NCBI GenBank assembly: GCA_963169105.1
Contig: OY720636.1
Span: 107,756,539-107,820,538 of the forward strand
From: Ceriagrion tenellum
Taxonomy: Eukaryota; Arthropoda; Insecta; Odonata; Coenagrionidae
DNA: 64,000 bases
Reading direction: 5' to 3'
The notes under the pieces were generated by a model. That model saw nothing but the letters and a program-made list of their open reading frames with translations, was not told where the DNA came from and did not search any database. Made by a program: the position numbers and the translations under genes. This document shows, in pieces, positions 58,503 to 64,000 of the stretch; within the stretch, counting starts at the first letter, position 1; each line of letters starts with the position of its first letter.

Positions 58503-61460
58503 GTAAATAAAAAGCGAGAAATGATTTCATTTGTCGCGCTTCCACAAAGTTAAGCCTGAAACTTTAACTTGTAGTCACGATATTGATCATCAAGCATGGC
58601 CTTTCTACTCCTACCGTTGGCAAGAACATTTCAAACATAAAAATGTTCAAACATTCACGCATTATCCTTCAAAACTATGAAGCGAAGAACATCAACACAG
58701 CTTGCTTTTCATACCGTATTCGATTTCCAGCGAAGTTCATCAAGGGGCCACTCTTAAACACAAACATTCCATAGGTGTCCATGCATGGATGAAACGTGTA
58801 CATTCTTAAAAACAGCAACTAAGATACCCGTTTAAATAACTCTTTTATTACTAATACAAATACCCGAAAGCAGAACATATTTTTTACAAAGTTCTGGTTA
58901 AGTTCCTGACAATTTATACCTGGTTATTCTTTAAAATAGGACGTAACGAGCTGAATGAATGCATCACGACTGGAGAAAAGTTCAGGCATTCAGGAGATTT
59001 CAAAGAGTAAGGGCTATTTGATGGGCCAATTAATCGACTGTTGGCCGATGATTAAAATTTATCGAGCGCTCGCGGCCATGACACCAATTCCATCGATAAG
59101 GACGGTTTACATATTTGCATCAAATTCGATTCGAATGTTTCCATCGAGCTGTAATTTCAACTACTGCTATACAGTGATGATGAAGGGTGCTCTGCTTCTT
59201 CTTCAAAAGCCGTAGCAAAAACCTGAGAAACATGTTCTATATATATACATTGATGCATACATGCCTATTACGCCGAGCCTTTTCCGGGAAGGCACGGTCA
59301 AATAAGTTTAATTCCCGGCGATAGGCTGGTAAAAATGACTCAGCCTTAATAATTTCCACCACACTGCCCTTTTCCTGAATACCTCTTCTGCTTCAGTTAC
59401 TCTCACACTCAGATACAACTTGAGGCAATATAGAGTGATGAATATAATTAAATTATAATTAAACAGCTAATATCCTTAAATCCATAAAATGCACCAATTA
59501 ATTTCATTTGGAATATTTTAAGCCTACAATTTGCTTCAAATTCAATATCCTGTCAATTAAATGAACCAACCGCTATTTGCCCCTTAATAAATGGGCGATA
59601 ACATGACAAGCAATAATTTGTCCATTCACGTATTGTCTAAACGAAGGGTCTCTCAGCTTAAATTTGGACATTCATAATACATATGAAATCAATAAGCAGA
59701 CTTTTATTAGGAGAGTCTCGAGCCGTGGACCCACACACGCTCACCATTTCCTAGAACTCCTGATGGCCTGTCTCTTCTGCTACGTTCACGCATCACTTCC
59801 TCGGTCAACCACTTCCTCTCACCCAATTAACTCCTGTATCATAAATCCAATTCTCGTCATTCGATTCCCATCCCACCTTTCCTCATAGGCCAAGCCAATA
59901 AAGCACGCTCCTTTCTTACATGACTATTACCGGAAACTTAATTCCAAATCCTACCACCACTCACTCATTCCTAACCCTATCCCAACTGTTTCAGCCACAA
60001 ACATTCTCTAATACCCCATACTCAATGAATTTAGCCAATTCTTCACGCTTTGCAACCATGTAATAAAAAAGGATGGAGTGAGTTTTCGTACCCAGCAATA
60101 TTTGCTTCCTTCGACAAACATTCATTTTCGGATGTACTACACCACTGTCTCATTTTTTTCAAATATCTCAGTGGACGATATTTTTGCATCGTAATAATCA
60201 CGCGGTACTTACCTTTATAATGAGGCGAAAATCAGCTCATTTTATACGTGATGGTATCTCGCATACATTACCTCAACGTAGAGACTGTAGTCGTCCACAG
60301 AGAAGCAGGTGGCTAATCACTCCGAGAAAAACCAAAGGGCTTAATATCCGGATTTCTTAACTAAAGGTACCTATCCTCGGGAAAGAGGAGACCAGGGAAG
60401 GAAGTCGTAGGGGGAACTGAAGGATACCGGCAAGGCTCTCAGACATGGATGGAAGGAGATAGGGAAGTTGTAGGAGAGCGAAGTAGAGACCGAAACCCAT
60501 CAATGGAAGGGCGAATTCGTGGGGGGAGGGAAGGCGATGATGTAGGGTGACGGGGGAAGAGGGGAGGGGTTGAGGCGAAGCTTGGCGTGATGGAAAGGAT
60601 CCCATCGGAGTTTGGCTAGCGCCTAAAAGGGCGGATTAAAGGATTCCAAAAGTCGTTTTTGGGATTAGCGAGAGCGTTCGTCGAGCTGAAGATAGGCACC
60701 CTCGGAGGGACGGGACCCGCGAGGGGCAGATGGGAAGAGACGCACGAGAGATGGAAGAAGATCGGTATTCCCGGGCGAAAATTCCTTTCCTCCCGCACCC
60801 GAGACCCATAGTAAGATTTCTAGCTCCCGCATCCCGGGAAATGGTTTGTAGGGAGATCGGGAATATTGGTCAATGATCCCAATAGGGGCACGCGTGAACC
60901 ACACCCCCTCCTAAAAGACGCACACCGTAACTTTAATGAAGAAAATACGCGAATATTTCTGCCGTGCATTATGAATGCATGAGAAGAGGGAGAGTTTGGA
61001 ATAGGAAATCTAGACGAGACCACAGCGGAGAAATTTAAGAATGTTGTACCAATGTGGTACACCTACCATATTTTCGCAGGGAGCCGGACGTCCGGTAGAA
61101 CGGACAAGGACTTTCACACATAGACTCGTGTATGATGAATAACTAATTTTTCATGCTGTTTTTCCGGAAAACGATTCACGATCAACGCGTAAATATTTTA
61201 ACACCGTTGAAATTTTCAGAAAACCTCCAATATAATAGAAACATAGCATAGGATAGTGCTTTTCAGAGCCGGACTGACCCAGTTTAGCGTCATTGGCAAG
61301 AAATGAAGTTTTCATTAGATACCAGCCATCCTAAATTAAAAAAAGATCTCACTTGCAGTGAAGATTTCAGATTTTCCCGATATGTGAATTTAACATAGTT
61401 TTGACGAGTTTCACGCCGGACTAGATCAACAGAAATGTAATTTTCGTGTATTGATGTTTG
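58503..61460. other. Unassigned stretch with a purine-rich patch
   Basis: No gene was recognised. 59700-60060 is pyrimidine-leaning. About 60370-60830 is purine- and GC-richer, giving fortuitous minus-strand frames of 60-82 codons. No element ends were seen. Confidence 0.45.
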
Positions 61461-61742
61461 TCGGGTTCTCCCCGCGTTGCACCATTTTTATGGACGACCG
61501 TTTCGCCGGCATTCCAGTCGGCTTCATCAGGTCCTCATCATGAGAAATGTGGTAGCTGTTTGCCCTACCGTTGACAGTAAAGGAAGATGGACATGTTGAG
61601 AAATAATGGGATTAAAACCCATGAAAAACGAGGAAAAAATTATGTTTGAATATTTGGTAAAGATATTCTTTATTCTTCAAGCGTCGTGAACTCATTAGAT
61701 CAAACGTAGATTAGGACCTGGTGGCAAGCGAGGAGAACCCGA
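61461..61742. mobile_element. Foldback element, arms partly eroded
   Basis: The left end TCGGGTTCTCCCCGCGTTGC, ACCA pairs with the right end TGGTGGCAAGCGAGGAGAAC, CCGA. Inside the left end comes GACGACCGTTTCGCCGGCAT and GGCTTCATCAGG, the same outer CGGGTT-YTCC and inner CGTTTCG layout as at 6.1 and 51.2 kb. The inner part of the right arm is not conserved. No flanking direct repeat was found. Confidence 0.65.
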
Positions 61743-62235
61743 AATATACCTATAAACAAGAAAACCGCGGAAGTCTTCGTAACAATTTTGAATCGAGTGG
61801 TAATCAAGTTTTATTTACTTGATTCACTTTAACTTAACCTTTATGACAAAGCCTCGGTTAGCTACCGAAATAATGGTTCTATGTCATCTGACTCAGTGCA
61901 AAACTCGTGGAACAACATTCACCACGCTCCACATTTTACTAATCTAGCAACGTACTTTAGAAGCCTGAAGATTACCCTTGCCCAGTACACTAGCCCCATT
62001 TACACCACCCTCACCACCATATACCCTAAATTAACACTTTTTGCATATGATCTAGTTACAGTAATTATCAAGTATGCAAGTTTGCATTTATTGCATGCTA
62101 GAATGACTGCAAAAGTCCCCGAGATGTAGGAACAATGTGCGAGGATAGAACTCATCCCGTATAATCTAAATGAAAGTAGTCGAGTTGCATGTGAAATCTG
62201 CGAATACATATGGCACTTACCACTAAACGTATTTG
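61743..62235. other. Unassigned stretch
   Basis: Open frames of 82-83 codons on both strands (61881-62251) have no motif. Confidence 0.5.
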
Positions 62236-62280
62236 GTAAAATAGCGAACAACTTTATGATGGAGTGTTTAATATAAGGTA

Positions 62281-62345
62281 CATGCCTGGTGATTAATCAC
62301 TCCCTGCCACCCATTAAGAGGCTTCCCGAATATCATGTGGAGGTA
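62281..62345 (+). mobile_element. LINE-type 3' UTR fragment
   Basis: CATGCCTGGTGATTAATCAC, TCCCTGCCACCCATTAAGAG and ATGTGGAGGTAG have the CACTCCCTGCCA...GGTAG wording seen in the 3' tails at 29.0 and 51.5 kb. It sits about 200 bp upstream of another LINE coding end (62545-62859), so more than one insertion is present. Confidence 0.45.
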
Positions 62346-62544
62346 GGCTCTGAATACTTGAGACTTGTACTTAAAATATGATTTCGGGACTACTCGGGTA
62401 TAGTAGGGAAATACTCAGATACGTTTTCCCACTGTTGGTTCCCAAAATGTTGAAGATTTTACTCAATGTTATGTTTAGTAAAATATCGAAAAAAAATTAT
62501 GATGGTGTGTTTTCAATGTTTTTATTGTATCCATCGGCAGGTGC

Positions 62545-62859
62545 ATGCCCAGAGATCGGCAGGTTCATGACTCTTGGCAAATGTCTTTGCTGGGTATCAA
62601 GGCAATACATATCCTGAATATTCATGAAAATAAAATGAAAAAGATAATTTCGGGAGTTCTCAAGGCATTTTTGTGCGTGCTAGTCGGACAAGACCCGTCT
62701 TTTTTGTATGCCCCCCAGTTCCGGACATCCACATTTCAAAGATCCTTCACAGTTGTTGCCTCAAACTTGTGGGATGACTTGCCAAAACAAGTGAAAGACA
62801 GTGCATCGCTGGAAATATTTAAGAGAAAACTTTTCAGACATATTTCCAGTGATTCTTGA
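62545..62859 (+). pseudogene. LINE (CR1/L2/Jockey-like) reverse-transcriptase C-terminal fragment
   Basis: A 104-codon frame whose residues 53-104 are FLYAPQFRTSTFQRSFTVVA, SNLWDDLPKQVKDSASLEIF, KRKLFRHISSDS, then the stop. This is the extreme C-terminus of many CR1/L2/Jockey-like polyproteins (R.....RSF...A...WN.LP..........FK..L...). The natural stop seems preserved at 62857-62859, followed by an AT-rich probable 3' UTR. Residues 1-52 do not fit the family, so the copy is 5'-truncated. No RT catalytic motif is present. It is non-functional but only lightly mutated in the recognisable part. Confidence 0.85.
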
Positions 62860-63302
62860 TCAGTGATCATGTCATTCATTAATTCGCTTATTGATATCTT
62901 TGCTCTTCTTTTTCGTTTAAGAAGATGCAATAGTTTTCTCATATTATTTGTTGAGTGATTGCGTTAATAATTTTATATGTCAGCTGCCCATTCTCACATC
63001 AGAAATAAGCATTTCAGCTATTTTTTAATTTAACTACCCAAATTAGTAATCAGAAATATTTTCATGAGTTTTTCTTGATTATTCTCTTAACAATTTTTAG
63101 GTTCCTGGTTGAGTGAATACTGTATATTATTGTCCTTACAGTTTGTGTTCAATATGGTGTAAAAAAACCTTTGTTCTATAGGAGTAAAACTTCTATAATT
63201 ACAGATGAATTTATTATTAATATTTTTCTCTTCTTTTTATTCCACAGTCGTGCTGGGTTATTCAGAGGTACGGGTATTATAACAAGTACTCCCAAAAACA
63301 AT
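62860..63302. other. AT-rich stretch, partly LINE 3' UTR
   Basis: It lies between the plus-strand LINE end and the minus-strand LINE end, and probably consists of their two 3' untranslated regions. Nothing else was recognised. Confidence 0.45.
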
Positions 63303-63703
63303 TCAGTCAGTTGTTTTATCAAAATTTAAGAATTTCCTAACCATATGGCATGTTGCTATAATGACAGTCTTCTGAATTTGGATGTATACGTTGTAATGTA
63401 ATTTCAGTTTTTCCAGACTTTTTCGAAGTTGTTTTGGTATTATTCTGGTGGCTCATATTACTATGGACACAATCTCAACCTTGTTCATTTTCCATATCCT
63501 TAATACCTCAGCTGCTAAGTCCTGACACTTACTGTTTTTCTCCAGTATGGTCCTTTCCATATTATCTATCAAAGGAACTGCTATATCTATGAAGCACACA
63601 GTTTTATTTAATCCGGTAAATAATGTGATATCGGGTCTATTGTGTTGTATTCTTTTGTTGGAAATGATAGCACGGTCAAAATATAGATTGTAATTTTGTT
63701 TTT
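63303..63703 (-). pseudogene. LINE reverse-transcriptase C-terminal fragment
   Basis: The minus strand encodes YNLYFDRAIISNKRIQHNRP, DITLFTGLNKTVCFIDIAVP, LIDNMERTILEKNSKCQDLA, AEVLRIWKMNKVEIVSIVI, a stop at 63453-63455, then ATRIIPKQLRKSLEKLKLHY, NVYIQIQKTVIIATCHMVRK, FLNFDKTTD and the terminal stop at 63303-63305. The pattern (D..I....I..N.PDI.L.......FIDIA.P....... EK..KYQ.LA.E....W....V..V.IVI.ATGIIPK.L..SL..L.L....Y...QK.VI..T..IVRKFL) is a well-known C-terminal domain of arthropod non-LTR elements. The single internal stop replaces the residue before ATGIIPK. A different stop lies just upstream (about 63711). It is a recent but dead 3' fragment, from a different family than the neighbour at 62.6 kb. 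Confidence 0.88.
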
Positions 63704-63731
63704 AAGAGCGGACTCAGGATTATAATTATAA

Positions 63732-63818
63732 CTAGCTGACCCGTGCGAATATTTCGCACAGTATGAAGCTTCTTCCTGTTTCTTCCTCCTTTCTTCCTGT
63801 TCTTCCACCTGTTTCTTC
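63732..63818 (+). repeat. Short repeat junction with CTT-rich tract
   Basis: CTAGCTGACCCGTGCGAATA followed by TTTCGCAC resembles, from memory, a conserved end motif (AGCTGACCCG) of a repeat common in arthropods. It leads into TTCTTCCTG-type repeats (63768-63818). The element is not delimited in the window. Confidence 0.4.
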
Positions 63819-64000
63819 CCAATTGTATGTTATTTATGTTTGTGTTAAAGATACATAACGTAAACGGTTAACGGTCACACTGATTGCATGTAGAATGTAA
63901 ACAATCTAACAAAACGATGTGTTAATAGATGGTGCCTCCTATAGTCTTTTAAGCACGTAACTATCGCCAACATATTAGTTGATTATATTGTCAACAAATG

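Overview
This window looks like eukaryotic intergenic DNA, most likely from an arthropod (probably an insect or relative) with a large, repeat-rich genome. I found no convincing intact protein-coding gene, rRNA, functional tRNA, operon or CRISPR array. The longest open frames (up to 269 codons, at 43.5-44.3, 47.4-48.1 and 51.7-52.4 kb) are by-products of strand-skewed purine/pyrimidine tracts. The arthropod assignment rests on the style of the non-LTR retrotransposon remnants and short repeats. It is an inference, not a measurement.

What can be supported is a graveyard of mobile elements. (1) Six decayed non-LTR retrotransposon (LINE) 3' coding ends, from several families: 4.15-4.46 (+), 17.52-17.99 (+), 26.17-26.52 (+), 46.90-47.16 (-), 62.55-62.86 (+) and 63.30-63.70 kb (-). 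There are also LINE-type 3' tails near 29.0, 51.5 and 62.3 kb. (2) A well-delimited 640-bp hAT DNA transposon at 20590-21229, with a perfect 8-bp target-site duplication, short terminal inverted repeats and a relic of the transposase dimerisation domain. (3) Foldback (long inverted-repeat) elements at 6.1, 15.9, 31.6, 51.2, 53.3, 58.4 and 61.5 kb. Two of them are flanked by 12-bp direct repeats. (4) tRNA-like SINE heads at 0.2, 10.0, 18.9, 25.4 and 42.1 kb.

Tandem and local duplications form a second layer. A satellite-like array with a monomer of about 430 bp occupies 10.5-12.9 kb. An older, diverged array lies at 42.2-42.96 kb. A perfect 80-bp tandem duplication sits at 19.93-20.09 kb, a 210-bp near-identical duplication at 1.0-1.7 kb, and mosaic short duplications at 53.7-56.0 kb. 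A dispersed 350-bp repeat occurs at 3.13 and 13.05 kb.

The third layer is compositional. Polypurine or polypyrimidine domains of 500-780 bp lie at about 43.57-44.33, 47.46-48.21 and 51.69-52.21 kb, roughly 4 kb apart. Smaller GC/CpG-dense patches lie near 8.1, 10.3, 14.3, 16.7, 30.8, 40.3, 47.6 and 60.5 kb. Some could be distant promoters or 5' exons, but nothing in the sequence proves this. The rest is AT-leaning sequence in which I recognise nothing. Nothing shows genes acting together.
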